DNA from: CAWCAW01 sp963793645
Lineage (GTDB): Bacteria; Actinomycetota; Acidimicrobiia; Acidimicrobiales; UBA8190
Direction: 5' to 3'
Length of the DNA: 64,000 nucleotides
NCBI GenBank assembly: GCA_963793645.1
Contig: CAWCAW010000009.1
Coordinates: forward strand, 144,401 to 208,400
The notes beneath the pieces are model-generated. The model was not told where the DNA came from. It did no database searches and worked only from the letters and a program-made list of their open reading frames with translations. The translations under genes were made by a program, and so were the position numbers. Positions 9,454-17,965 of the stretch are shown here, piece after piece (position 1 is the stretch's first letter; each line of letters opens with the position of its first letter).

Positions 9454-10110
9454 ATGAAAACTCCCCCCAAAGACAGGACTCGACAAATGACATCGACAAG
9501 TGGCGACACCCAGGGCTCGAGATTCCTGCGTGGCCGCTCCCGAGGTGCGGGCCGGGCCTTGGCACTCGGGGCCGTCGCCGCCGTTGGCGTCATGGCCGCC
9601 GCCTGTTCGTCCTCGACGACGCCTTTGGCCGCCCCCAAATCGAACTCACCGGCCATCACGTCGGCGGCCACCACCACGAGCACCCCGGCGGCCAGCGCCA
9701 CCACGGCGCCGTCGACGAGCGCGGCGACGGTGGATGTAGTGACCGACGCCACCTTCGGAAAGATTCTGCAAACGCCGAGAGGATTGGCGCTTTACACCTT
9801 CTCGAGCGATCACAACGGGATCAGCGCCTGCACGGGATCGTGCGCGCAGGCCTGGCCACCGCTGACCGTTGCGGCCGGCACGACGCCGACGGGCGGCACC
9901 GAAATCAGCGGCACGTTGGCAGCCGTGCAGCAGTCCAATGGGACGTACCAGGTGACCTACAACGGCGCCCCCTTGTACACCTTCGCCTCCGACACCACCG
10001 GACACGTCACCGGTAACGGCGTGTCGGGCTTCTCGGTGGCCAAGGTGTCAGGCTCGGCAAACACGAGCGCCGCCACGACGACGACGTCGGGCGGAGGCTA
10101 CGGCTATTGA
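9454..10110 (+). CDS. Secreted-repeat lipoprotein (COG4315 family)
   Basis: A 218-residue predicted lipoprotein. A hydrophobic signal (ALALGAVAAVGVMAAAC) ends in a lipobox cysteine, followed by a Ser/Thr/Ala linker of about 40 residues. Two COG4315 secreted repeats follow: the first has LALYTFSSDHNGISACTGSCAQAWPPL with its CxxxC pair, the second APLYTFASDTTGHVTGNG. The family is widespread in Actinobacteria; its role is not settled. The stop codon overlaps the ATG of the ECF sigma gene (TGATG), so lipoprotein, sigma and anti-sigma are probably one transcript. A second family member is at 44976-45590. Confidence 0.85.
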   Translation: MKTPPKDRTRQMTSTSGDTQGSRFLRGRSRGAGRALALGAVAAVGVMAAACSSSTTPLAAPKSNSPAITSAATTTSTPAASATTAPSTSAATVDVVTDATFGKILQTPRGLALYTFSSDHNGISACTGSCAQAWPPLTVAAGTTPTGGTEISGTLAAVQQSNGTYQVTYNGAPLYTFASDTTGHVTGNGVSGFSVAKVSGSANTSAATTTTSGGGYGY

Positions 10111-10662
10111 TGACGGCCATGGCCGCCCGGGCCCGGCGCCAGGCCGAGGTGCAGCCAGACGAGGCTGCCGACGCGGCCGGGTTGCGAACCGCCTTTCTCG
10201 CCCATGGCCGGGAGATGTACGGCTATGCGCGACGCTCTCTCGGTGATGACGGCGCCGCCGACGAAGTCGTGCAAGAGACGTTCTTGCGCGCCTGGAAGGC
10301 CCGCCTGCGCTTCGACCCCAACCTCGGCAGCCTGCGCACGTGGCTCTTTGCCATCGAGCGTCGCGTCGTGATCGACCAAGCGCGCTCGCCGCGCTATTCG
10401 TCGCACCGACGACCTGCCCTCGGACATCGCCAGCCCCGAGGACGAAGTCGAAAAGGCCATGCTCGGCTGGCAAGTCGAGGAAGCCATTCGCCGGCTTCGG
10501 CCCGAACATCGCCAGGTCTTGATCGAGACCTACTACCGCGGCCGTGTCGCGCGCGACATGGCCCTCGAGCTCGGCATCCCCGAAGGCACCGTGCGGAGCC
10601 GCCTCTTCTACGCCTTACGATCGCTTCGCCTGGTCCTCGACGAGATGGGGTGGGACCAATGA
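10110..10662 (+). CDS. ECF-family RNA polymerase sigma factor, one frameshift
   Basis: About 183 residues once a single inserted base near 10390 is removed. Region 2 is visible in the first frame (FLAHGREMYGYARRSLGDDGAADEVVQETFLRAWK, then LRTWLFAIERRVVIDQAR); after the shift the second frame gives SPEDEVEKAMLGWQVEEAIRRL and region 4 (RPEHRQVLIETYYRG, then LGIPEGTVRSRLFYALRSLR). The corrected length is a whole number of codons. The ATG at 10110 overlaps the lipoprotein stop and the sigma stop overlaps the anti-sigma start (ATGA). If the insertion were real the sigma would lack region 4 and fuse in frame with the anti-sigma; an error is more likely. Confidence 0.85.
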
Positions 10663-11315
10663 ACGCCTCAGCACAGTGCGACCACTTCCGAGGTCTGCTG
10701 GCCATGGAGGTGATCGGCCAGATCACCGATGACGACGCCGTGGCCCTGTCCGCCCATCTCGACGGCTGCCTTGAATGCCGCCAGGAGGCTGCCGACCTCC
10801 GCGCCGTGGCCGCCATCCTTCCGGCTGCGCAGCTCGCCCATCTCCAAGGCCAAGAAACCGCCCCGGGGCTCGAGCTCGAGCGGGCCGTCCTGGTCGCCTT
10901 GGAATCCGAAGCCCGCCGGTCGAGCCGTCGCCGGCGCATCCGTTACGTGGCCGCCGGTGCGGTCGCCGCTGGTGTCGTCGCCATTGCCTTGGTGCTCACG
11001 GTGTCGCCGGCGCCCAAGGCCGGTCAGACCGTCGCTCTCACCGGCGCCGGTACCGTGCATGCGTCGGTGCGGCTCACGGCGCAGTCGTGGGGGACGGCGG
11101 TGGATCTCGAGGAGTCGGGACAACCCGGAGGTGAGGTGCTCACCGTGTCGATGCGCACTGCCTCGGGATCGTGGTGGACAGCGGGGACCTATCGGACGGT
11201 GCAGGGAAAGGTGGTGCGGGTGACCATGGCCTGTGCGCTGCCTAAGGCCGACATCGAGACCGTCTATGTCAAGAACAGGGCGGGGCACACCGTGTTACGC
11301 GGGTACGTGAGCTGA
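10659..11315 (+). CDS. ZAS-type anti-sigma factor, membrane anchored
   Basis: A 218-residue anti-sigma factor. The N-terminal zinc-associated anti-sigma domain has the H-x3-C-x2-C motif in HLDGCLECRQE (near residues 32-39). One transmembrane helix (VAAGAVAAGVVAIALVLTV, about residues 92-110) separates it from an extracytoplasmic domain of about 100 residues, beta-rich, resembling the RskA-like C-terminal region. It would hold the preceding ECF sigma at the membrane until a signal releases it. ATGA overlap with the sigma gene ensures matched synthesis. The trailing HTVLRGYVS ends at an ordinary stop. Confidence 0.85.
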   Translation: MNASAQCDHFRGLLAMEVIGQITDDDAVALSAHLDGCLECRQEAADLRAVAAILPAAQLAHLQGQETAPGLELERAVLVALESEARRSSRRRRIRYVAAGAVAAGVVAIALVLTVSPAPKAGQTVALTGAGTVHASVRLTAQSWGTAVDLEESGQPGGEVLTVSMRTASGSWWTAGTYRTVQGKVVRVTMACALPKADIETVYVKNRAGHTVLRGYVS

Positions 11316-11368
11316 GCCGGCGCCCGCGGTAGCCACCGGCGCCACCTGGCATGCATAAGGTTCGGGGC

Positions 11369-13120
11369 GTGAGCGCCGAGCCTCGAATAACCAGCGTCGC
11401 CGGGCTTCTCGAAGCTCGGAGGGGTGACGACGGCATCGGCCTGATGTTCGAGGACCGGCGCTGGAGCTGGGCGGAGGTCTACGACGACAGCGCGCTGCGG
11501 GCGCGCCTGGTGCGGGCGGCACGACAGCCGGGCCCCTTTCATATCGGCGTGCTGCTCGACAACGTGCCGGAGTACCTGTGGTGGCTGGGGGCGGCTGCGA
11601 TGGCGGGGGCCACCGTGGTCGGCATCAACCCCACCCGGCGGGGCGAGGAGCTGGCACGCGATATCCGCTTCACCGACAGCCAGCTGATCATCACCGACCG
11701 CACCGGCGCCGCCCTGCTCGATGGCGTCGACATCGGCATCGCCACCGAACGCGTGTGGCTCGTCGACTCCGACGAGTACGCCCATCAGATCGACGCCGCC
11801 CGCGGCGTCCACGGCTCCGAGGCGCCCGCTGTCACCGGGCCGTTTCCCCATGGCGTCGAGCGCGGCGGATTCGCCGAAGATCTCCTTCTGTTGCTGTTCA
11901 CATCGGGCACCACGGGCGCACCCAAGGCCGTGCGCTGCACGCAGCGGCGTCTGGCCCTCATCGCCGAGCGGGCCGCCACCGGCTACGGATACTCCCGCCA
12001 GGACATCTGCTACTGCCCCATGCCGCTGTTCCACGGCAACGCCATCATGGCGTTGTGGGCTCCGGCGTTGGCCCGCGGTGCCACCGTCGCGCTCACCCGG
12101 CGTTTCAGCGCGTCGAGGTTTCTTACCGATGTGCGCCACTACGGCGCCACCCGCTTCACCTACGTCGGCACCGCACTGGCCTACGTCCTCGCCACCGCCG
12201 AGCACCCTGACGATGCCGACAACCCGCTGCGCGTCGGGTTTGGGACCGAAGCATCGGCACCGGACCGGGCCCGATTCGAACGCCGCTTCGGGTGCGTCTT
12301 GGTCGAAGGGTACGGGTCGAGCGAGGGCGGCACCGCCGTCAACGTCACCCCCGACACGCCCGCCGGCGCCCTCGGGATCGCTTCGAGTGGCGACGACCTC
12401 GCCATCGTGGACCCGTCATCGGGCCGCGAATGCCCCCGGGCCTGCTTCGACGCCGCCGGGCGCTTCTTGAACCCCGCCGTGGCCGTGGGCGAGATGGTGA
12501 ACCGGACCGGGAGCGGGGCGTTCGAGGGGTACTACAAGAACACCGATGCCGATGCGCAGCGCTCGCGCCAGGGCTGGTACTGGACCGGCGATCTCGGTTA
12601 TCGAGACGAGGCGGGCTACTTCTACTTCGCCGGCCGCCAAGGCGACTGGATGCGGGTCGACTCGGAGAACTTCTCCACCGCGCCGGTCGAACGCGTCATC
12701 GAGCGCCACCCCGACGTGTCCAACGCAGCGGTGTACGCGGTGGCCGACACGGTGGCCGGTGACCAAGTCATGGCGGCCGTCGAGCTTCGACCCGGAGCGG
12801 TGTTCGACCCCGACGCCTTTTGGTCGTTTCTGGTCGCCCAACCGGATCTGGGCACCAAGTGGGCACCCCGCTTCGTGCGGGTGTGTCCGGCCTTGCCGCT
12901 GACGGCCACCGGCAAGGTCACCAAGAAGCACCTCCAAAGCCAAGCCTGGGAGTGCGGCGACCCCGTCTTCTGGGTCCCTGACCGCCGGGTCGGGAAGCTA
13001 CGGGCGCTCGATGAAGACGACCGGCGCATGTTGCGTCAGGCCCTGGCCGACCACGGCCGTTTGGCGCTGCTCGAGGCCCGCGGCGACGGCACCGTTGCGT
13101 CCGGCGGTGTCGGAGCCTGA
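11369..13120 (+). CDS. Acyl-CoA synthetase (FadD17-like AMP-binding enzyme)
   Basis: A 583-residue ANL-superfamily ligase that activates a fatty or steroid-side-chain acid to its CoA thioester through an acyl-AMP. The P-loop signature is LLLLFTSGTTGAPKAV (near residue 175), the adenine-binding motif VEGYGSSEGG, the hinge region WYWTGDLGYRDE and the C-terminal catalytic lysine region LPLTATGKVTKK. It most resembles mycobacterial FadD17. The GTG at 11369 is preferred: TAAGGT lies seven bases upstream, matching the leaderless spacing of several neighbours. An ATG at 11351 would add six residues and overlap that box. Confidence 0.88.
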   Translation: MSAEPRITSVAGLLEARRGDDGIGLMFEDRRWSWAEVYDDSALRARLVRAARQPGPFHIGVLLDNVPEYLWWLGAAAMAGATVVGINPTRRGEELARDIRFTDSQLIITDRTGAALLDGVDIGIATERVWLVDSDEYAHQIDAARGVHGSEAPAVTGPFPHGVERGGFAEDLLLLLFTSGTTGAPKAVRCTQRRLALIAERAATGYGYSRQDICYCPMPLFHGNAIMALWAPALARGATVALTRRFSASRFLTDVRHYGATRFTYVGTALAYVLATAEHPDDADNPLRVGFGTEASAPDRARFERRFGCVLVEGYGSSEGGTAVNVTPDTPAGALGIASSGDDLAIVDPSSGRECPRACFDAAGRFLNPAVAVGEMVNRTGSGAFEGYYKNTDADAQRSRQGWYWTGDLGYRDEAGYFYFAGRQGDWMRVDSENFSTAPVERVIERHPDVSNAAVYAVADTVAGDQVMAAVELRPGAVFDPDAFWSFLVAQPDLGTKWAPRFVRVCPALPLTATGKVTKKHLQSQAWECGDPVFWVPDRRVGKLRALDEDDRRMLRQALADHGRLALLEARGDGTVASGGVGA

Positions 13121-13214
13121 CGCTCGCTCAGCATTGCAGTGCTCGGTGGTGCCTCGACTAAGCACCGGCGACGTGCTCTGATCGGGGGGTACCTCCGAGA
13201 AAGGCAAACCCGCA

Positions 13215-13991
13215 ATGAGCGTCATGAAACGGGTGTCAGCGATCATGCAGGCCAAGGCCAACAAGGCTCTGGACAAGGCCGAGAACCCCGCTGACATGCT
13301 CGACCTGTCGTACCAGAAACAGCAGGAGAACCTGCAGAAGGTCCGCCGCGCCATCGCGGATGTGGCCACGGCCAAAAAACGTCTCGAGCTGCAGGCCACC
13401 GACCTCCAGAACCAGGCGCAAAAGCTGCAGGACCAAGCCAAGCAGGCGCTGGCCCAAGGACAAGAGGACCTGGCCCGCGAAGCACTGTCCCGGCGAGCCA
13501 CCTTGGCTGATCAACTCCAGAGTCTCGGCACCCAGCACGATCAGGTCGAAGCCCAGCTCCAGCAGCTCGAGGCGACGTCCAGCAAGCTCCAGGCCCAAAC
13601 AGAAGCCTTCCGCACCAAGAAGGAGACCCTCAAAGCGAGCTACACGGCCTCCAAGGCGGAGGCCGGCATCGGTGAAGCAGTCTCCGGCATCTCCGAATCG
13701 ATGGCCGACGCCGGGATGACCCTGCAACGGGCCCAGGACAAGATCACCGACATGCAGGCCCGGGCCGGTGCCGTCGACGAGCTCATCGACACCGGTGCGT
13801 TGCCCGACGCCTTGGGCGGCGGCAAGGACGACATCCAACGCCAGCTCGACGCCACCTCCCAACAGAGCCAGGTCGATTCCGAGTTGGCCGCCCTGAAGGC
13901 CGAGATCGGCTCCGCAACACCGGCCACACCGGCGTTGCCGGCCACCGGCGCCGCCGAGGGCTCGAGTGCAGACAGCGCAGGTGCGTCATGA
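13215..13991 (+). CDS. pspA: PspA/IM30 family membrane-stress protein
   Basis: A 258-residue PspA/IM30-family protein, almost entirely coiled coil from about residue 25 to 220. The N-terminal amphipathic segment (MSVMKRVSAIMQAKANKAL) is where the family binds membranes, and PADMLDLSYQKQQENLQKVRR is the conserved first hairpin. The C terminus is an Ala/Pro-rich tail. It should assemble on the inner face of the membrane under envelope stress. GAGAAAGG lies before the ATG. It overlaps the next gene by ATGA, which is the standard actinobacterial pspA-pspAA arrangement. Confidence 0.9.
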   Translation: MSVMKRVSAIMQAKANKALDKAENPADMLDLSYQKQQENLQKVRRAIADVATAKKRLELQATDLQNQAQKLQDQAKQALAQGQEDLAREALSRRATLADQLQSLGTQHDQVEAQLQQLEATSSKLQAQTEAFRTKKETLKASYTASKAEAGIGEAVSGISESMADAGMTLQRAQDKITDMQARAGAVDELIDTGALPDALGGGKDDIQRQLDATSQQSQVDSELAALKAEIGSATPATPALPATGAAEGSSADSAGAS

Positions 13992-14254
13992 TCGTGCGCA
14001 TTCTCGGCGAAGGACGCTACGAGGTGCCCGACGCCGATCTCCCGGCCATCGAGCAACTCGACGCCACGCTTGTCGACGCGCTTGATCGCGGCGACGAAGG
14101 TGCGTTCGTGGGTGCGCTCGCCGATCTCACCGGAGAAGTCCGCCACACCGGTACCGCTCTCGGTGATGACGACCTGCGCACGTCGGATCTGGCCATTCCT
14201 CATCCTGGGTCCACGCTGAGCGAAGTCCAGTCGCTCCTGGCCGAGGAGAGCTGA
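13988..14254 (+). CDS. pspAA: PspA-associated protein PspAA
   Basis: An 88-residue protein starting MIVRILGEGRYEVPD, the usual start of the PspAA family, with a Leu/Glu-rich helical middle and the C-terminal STLSEVQSLLAEES. PspAA proteins accompany PspA in many actinobacteria and archaea and are thought to act with it; the mechanism is not known. The start codon overlaps the pspA stop (ATGA), so the two are translated together. Confidence 0.85.
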   Translation: MIVRILGEGRYEVPDADLPAIEQLDATLVDALDRGDEGAFVGALADLTGEVRHTGTALGDDDLRTSDLAIPHPGSTLSEVQSLLAEES

Positions 14255-14264
14255 CCGCCGGCAA

Positions 14265-14990
14265 TCAGAGGACGCCGTGGTATGCGGCGTTGGCCAGCTC
14301 GACGAATTCGTCGAGCTCAGCGTCGTCGAGCGTTCCCAGGGCCTTGGCCATGGCGTCATTGGTGGCCGATTCGGCCTGGCCCCACGCCTCGAGACACGAC
14401 GCCGTTTCGGGATACGGCTCCGGCCAGCCGAAGATGCCCGCCATAAAGGGTGTTTTCACCATGACGGCTTGGAGGGGATCCAACCCGTGCGCGACGATCG
14501 ACGCGCCGTGAAGGCCGCCGCGTAGTTCGCATAGCACGTTGAGCCGCAACAAGGCGGCCGCCTTGGGGTCTGCGGGCAGTGGCACCTGGGCCCAGGCGGC
14601 GAAGAGGGGGACGCCGGCGGGTGAGGCGGCCGTGATCACATGGGCGGCGAGCTCGGACAGACGCTCGTAGTCGATCCCGTCGGCCAGATGTTGGTCCGCC
14701 CACGCCGCGCCGGCACCGGCGAACTCGCGGCAGGACTGGGACGGTGGCATCACTTTTCGAGCCCGCTCCCACCCCTCGGCCACCGTCACCGGGTTGAAGA
14801 ACACGAAGGTGGCTGCCACCACCGATCCGTCGACATCACCGAGGGCCCCACCCCGACCGGCGTAGTAGAAGTCGAGGCCCTCGAAGCCGAGCGCGCCGCC
14901 ACGCTTGTAGGTCTCCCCGTCGATCATGAAGGCCGCCGGCAGCGTTCCGATGGCCTTGGCACTCTTGTGGGCGGCCTCTTGGCTGTTCAT
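14265..14990 (-). CDS. SCO6745-family protein
   Basis: A 241-residue helical protein resembling the actinobacterial SCO6745/EvbL-like family. Features seen: an N-terminal helix after MNSQEAAHKSAKAIGTL, YYAGRGGALGDVDGSVVAATFVFFNP, a central WADQHLADGIDYERLSELAAHVI and the C-terminal LDDAELDEFVELANAAYHGVL. The function is unknown; family members often sit beside natural-product or F420 genes. It is convergent with pspAA, and divergent from the leader ORF/LLM oxidoreductase gene. Confidence 0.72.
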   Translation of the reverse strand: MNSQEAAHKSAKAIGTLPAAFMIDGETYKRGGALGFEGLDFYYAGRGGALGDVDGSVVAATFVFFNPVTVAEGWERARKVMPPSQSCREFAGAGAAWADQHLADGIDYERLSELAAHVITAASPAGVPLFAAWAQVPLPADPKAAALLRLNVLCELRGGLHGASIVAHGLDPLQAVMVKTPFMAGIFGWPEPYPETASCLEAWGQAESATNDAMAKALGTLDDAELDEFVELANAAYHGVL

Positions 14991-15087
14991 GGGTACACGC
15001 TCCGTCTCCGTCGAGCTGGCGCCTCGGCGACCGAGCCGGACGCTACCAGCGAGGTCGCGCCATTAGCGTTGCCGCCCAGGAGGTCCC

Positions 15088-15168
15088 ATGGACAGCTACC
15101 TGGACAGCTACACGGTCAAATACACGGACAGCGCTATGGGTGGCGGCGCCCGCCGTCGGCAGCCATGA
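15088..15168 (+). CDS. 26-codon leader ORF overlapping the LLM oxidoreductase start
   Basis: A short ORF starts at an ATG with a perfect AGGAGG five bases upstream (15080-15084 region). It encodes MDSYLDSYTVKYTDSAMGGG and then an Arg-rich end (ARRRQP), with an internal repeat of the DSY element. Its TGA overlaps the ATG of the downstream gene (CCATGA). The strong ribosome site belongs to this ORF, not to the oxidoreductase gene, which has no ribosome site of its own. This suggests translational coupling or attenuation. The peptide matches no family I know. Confidence 0.6.
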   Translation: MDSYLDSYTVKYTDSAMGGGARRRQP

Positions 15169-16064
15169 AGGTCCGCGTCGGGGTCGGCGCGGGGGCGCTC
15201 AGTGCAGCCGGTGTCGACGTCGGCGGCCTGGTGGAAGACCTCGAGCGGCGCGGTTTCGACTCCCTGTGGCTCTCGGACGTGCTCACCGCCCCAGTCGATG
15301 ACCCCCTCACGGCCTTGGCCTACGCGGCGGGCCGGGTGAAGAAGCTGAAGATCGGCACCACCCTTGTGCTCCCGGGCCGCAACCCGGTCCGGCTGGCCAA
15401 GGAGCTCGCCACCGTGGACCGCCTGTCGGGGGGCCGGCTGCTCGTCACCATGGTGCTCGGCCTGCGCCGAGCCGAGGAGCTGTCGGCCATGGCTGTCACC
15501 GCCGACGGTCGGGGCGCCCTGATGGACGAGGCCCTGCCGTTACTGCGACGGCTGTGGAGCGAGAACGATGTCGATCACCACGGCACCGCATGGAGTTTCG
15601 ATGCGGTGACCGTCGAGCCCAAACCGTGGCAGCAGCCCCTCGAGATGTGGCTGGGAGGAAGCGTCCCCGCCGCGCTGCGGCGCACGGGACGGCTCGCCGA
15701 CGGGTGGTTGCCGAGCCTGTGCACGCCCGAGGAGGTCCACCTCGGGCGCAAAGTGATCGAGGCGGCCGCCGCCGAGGCGGGACGGGCCATCGATCCCGAG
15801 CACTTCGGCGTGAGCATCGGCTATCTCCCGCCCGACGCCGGCGCCCGGCCACCGGGAGAAGTGGCCGCCCGTCTGGCCCGGCGCCGCACTCCGGTGCGCC
15901 CCGAGGAAGTGGTCCCCGTCGGCTACCGGGCGCTGCGCGCGCTCATGGAACGCTTCGTCGACGTCGGATTCTCCAAGTTCGTGGTGCGCCCGGTGGTGGC
16001 GCCGGCCTCATGGTCCGACGAGCTCGATCAGCTGGCGGCGGCCGTGTTGGACCTCCAACGCTGA
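15165..16064 (+). CDS. LLM-class F420-dependent oxidoreductase
   Basis: A 299-residue luciferase-like monooxygenase-fold protein, very likely F420-dependent as in related actinobacterial families. It shows the barrel start VRVGVGAGA, the GFDSLWLSDVL segment, LKIGTTLVLPGRNPVRLAKELATVDRLSGGRL (a hallmark of the family) and PLEMWLGGSVPAALRRTGRLADGWLPS. The hydride donor F420H2 would be used on an unknown substrate. The ATG lies inside the stop of the 26-codon leader ORF. Two SRPBCC genes follow at 42 bases. Confidence 0.85.
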   Translation: MKVRVGVGAGALSAAGVDVGGLVEDLERRGFDSLWLSDVLTAPVDDPLTALAYAAGRVKKLKIGTTLVLPGRNPVRLAKELATVDRLSGGRLLVTMVLGLRRAEELSAMAVTADGRGALMDEALPLLRRLWSENDVDHHGTAWSFDAVTVEPKPWQQPLEMWLGGSVPAALRRTGRLADGWLPSLCTPEEVHLGRKVIEAAAAEAGRAIDPEHFGVSIGYLPPDAGARPPGEVAARLARRRTPVRPEEVVPVGYRALRALMERFVDVGFSKFVVRPVVAPASWSDELDQLAAAVLDLQR

Positions 16065-16105
16065 AGGGCTGGCGTACCATGCTCCGGCCTGAACGAGGAG
16101 GTTCC

Positions 16106-16489
16106 ATGAGCACAGCACGTGCAGAGCTCACCATCGACAAGCCGGCCGCCGACGTCTGGGCGATCATCGGGGACTTCGGCGGGCTGGCGTCGTGGATGCC
16201 CGGCATCGAGTCATGCGTGATCGACGGCGACGACCGCATCTTGAAGATGACGGGCATGGAGATCATCGAGCGCCTCGTGCGGCGCGACGATGACGAACGC
16301 CAGCTGGTGTACGCCATCGTGGGCGGAGTCCCCGTCATCAACCACAAAAGCACCATTACCGTCAACGACGAAGGCGGGACCTCGCAGGTGACGTGGGATG
16401 TCGACGTCGAGCCGGACGAAATGGCCGACTTCATGCATACCGTGTACCAACAATCCCTGCAGGCCCTGAAAGAGCACATGAACGGCTGA
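16106..16489 (+). CDS. SRPBCC (polyketide cyclase-like) protein, 127 aa
   Basis: A small SRPBCC-fold protein with the typical N-terminal strand ARAELTIDKPAADVWAIIGDFGGLASWMPGIESCVIDGD and the C-terminal amphipathic helix MADFMHTVYQQSLQALKEHMN that closes the hydrophobic cavity. It could bind a lipid or polyketide-like ligand; the substrate is unknown. The ATG is preceded by a strong GAGGAGG site. It lies between an F420-type oxidoreductase and a second SRPBCC gene. Confidence 0.82.
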   Translation: MSTARAELTIDKPAADVWAIIGDFGGLASWMPGIESCVIDGDDRILKMTGMEIIERLVRRDDDERQLVYAIVGGVPVINHKSTITVNDEGGTSQVTWDVDVEPDEMADFMHTVYQQSLQALKEHMNG

Positions 16490-16492
16490 CCG

Positions 16493-16978
16493 GTGGGTGC
16501 CGACGCCACCGCCATGGGCCGATGGACCTTCGGCTCCTCAGCGCACTCCCGTGCCCCCGCCGCGGTGTTGTGGCCCCTGGTGGGTGAGGTGGCCCGGTGG
16601 ACGCAGTGGTCGTGGATGACCCACGCCAAGCTCGTGCACGACGGCGCACCGACACCCGACGCCGTGGGCGCCGTGCGCAACATGGGCGTCGGCCCCGTGG
16701 GCAGCCGCGAAGAGGTCGTGGTGTGGGACCCACCCTGTCATCTCGGTTACGTGCTTCGAAGCGGTGTACCCGTGCGCAACTACCGCGCCGACGTGCATCT
16801 CACCGAGGACGCAACCGGCACCACCGTCAGCTGGGAAGGGCACTTCGACGCGCTGATCCCGGGGTCCGGCCCCATCATGCGCGCCGTGCTTTCCCGCATC
16901 ACTGCGGGTTTCGCTCGTCGGGTGTGCCGTTATGCCGATGGGCTCGGTGATCTCGAGGGCGACCAGCACCCCCGCTGA
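16493..16978 (+). CDS. SRPBCC-fold protein, 161 aa
   Basis: A second SRPBCC-fold protein, different in sequence from its neighbour: WTFGSSAHSRAPAAVLWPLVGEVARWTQWSWMTHAKLVHDG at the start, a beta-rich middle (GVGPVGSREEVVVWDPP, VRNYRADVHLTED) and a long final helix. It begins at a GTG three bases after the previous stop, so both are on one transcript. Ligand unknown. It converges with the cNMP-binding gene. Confidence 0.8.
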   Translation: MGADATAMGRWTFGSSAHSRAPAAVLWPLVGEVARWTQWSWMTHAKLVHDGAPTPDAVGAVRNMGVGPVGSREEVVVWDPPCHLGYVLRSGVPVRNYRADVHLTEDATGTTVSWEGHFDALIPGSGPIMRAVLSRITAGFARRVCRYADGLGDLEGDQHPR

Positions 16979-16984
16979 CGAGGC

Positions 16985-17425
16985 TCAGCCGACCGCGGCG
17001 TGCATGGCGTCGACGTCACGCAGGCGCGCCGCCAGGGAGTCGAGGAGCTTGCGCACCACCGACGGCACCTTCTTCATGAGCTTGGCGAGGTCACGGGCAT
17101 CGAGCTCGAGGACCTCGATTTCGGTGAGCGCCTTCACGGTCGCCGATCGCGGCTGGCCGTCGATGAGCGACAGCTCGCCGATGACATCGCCGGGGCCCAA
17201 GGTGGCCAGACGTTTCCCGTCCCGCACCACCTCGGCGGATCCCGAGGCCAGCACGTAGGCGATCCCGCCGGCGGCGCCCTGACGGGTGAGAAAGGATCCC
17301 GATGACATGGTGGCCAGCACTGTCAACGACGCCACCTGGGCCAGCTCCCGCTGACTGCAGGCAGAGAACAAGGGCATGTTGGCCAGCAATTCGAGCCTCT
17401 GGCTCCGACTCAATTCCTTGGCCAC
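16985..17425 (-). CDS. Cyclic nucleotide-binding domain protein
   Basis: A 146-residue protein that is a single CAP/cNMP-binding domain without a DNA-binding region. It has LLANMPLFSACSQRELAQVASL, the beta-roll SGSFLTRQGAAGGIAYVLASGSAEVV, and the phosphate-binding cassette GDVIGELSLIDGQPRSATVKALT, which keeps the GE and RSA positions used to bind cAMP or cGMP. The GTG at 17425 is chosen because AGGGG lies eight bases upstream; a longer start at 17449 is possible. It may act as a stand-alone sensor. Confidence 0.82.
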   Translation of the reverse strand: MAKELSRSQRLELLANMPLFSACSQRELAQVASLTVLATMSSGSFLTRQGAAGGIAYVLASGSAEVVRDGKRLATLGPGDVIGELSLIDGQPRSATVKALTEIEVLELDARDLAKLMKKVPSVVRKLLDSLAARLRDVDAMHAAVG

Positions 17426-17501
17426 AGTGATCCCCTCACCTCGGTCCACCTCCGGCGCGCCACCCTACCCGGCAGGCCCGCCCCAGGGCGGGTGACCGCC
17501 G

Positions 17502-17948
17502 TTACTCCGCTTCGATGTGACGGACCACCACGACGGGACAATGCGAATGCGCGGCGCAGTATTCGCTCACCGAACCGAGCAACATGCCGGCGAAAGCCCC
17601 ATGGCCACGGCTGCCCACCACCAATAGGTCGGCGCCTTTGGACAGATCGACCAGGACCTGGGCGGCATCTCCTTCGACCACCGACGTCCGCAATGCCACG
17701 GGCGGCTTCTCGCCCAGTTCCTCCTTGACGGTCTTGTCGACGCCCTTGGCCACATCGCCGGCGGCGTCGAAGCCCGGCGGGTAGGTGGGCACCCAGCCAT
17801 AGGAGGTGGGGAGCTCCCACGTCGCCACCACATGCACGGAAGCCCCGGTCAGCTGGGCCTGGTCAGCCGCCCAGTGCAACGCGTTCACCGACGACGGCGA
17901 TCCGTCCACTCCCACCACAATCGTCTTTTCGGTCTCACTGTCGGCCAT
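17502..17948 (-). CDS. Universal stress protein (UspA family)
   Basis: A 148-residue single-domain Usp. The N terminus KTIVVGVDGSPSSVNALHWA and the C-terminal ATP-binding motif G-x2-G-x9-G(S) in GSRGHGAFAGMLLGSVSEY place it in the ATP-binding class. The ATG is preceded by GGAGGG. Such proteins respond to hypoxia, starvation or redox stress in actinobacteria; here there is no visible regulator site. Confidence 0.9.
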   Translation of the reverse strand: MADSETEKTIVVGVDGSPSSVNALHWAADQAQLTGASVHVVATWELPTSYGWVPTYPPGFDAAGDVAKGVDKTVKEELGEKPPVALRTSVVEGDAAQVLVDLSKGADLLVVGSRGHGAFAGMLLGSVSEYCAAHSHCPVVVVRHIEAE

Positions 17949-17965
17949 TGGCCCTCCGTGTGTTG

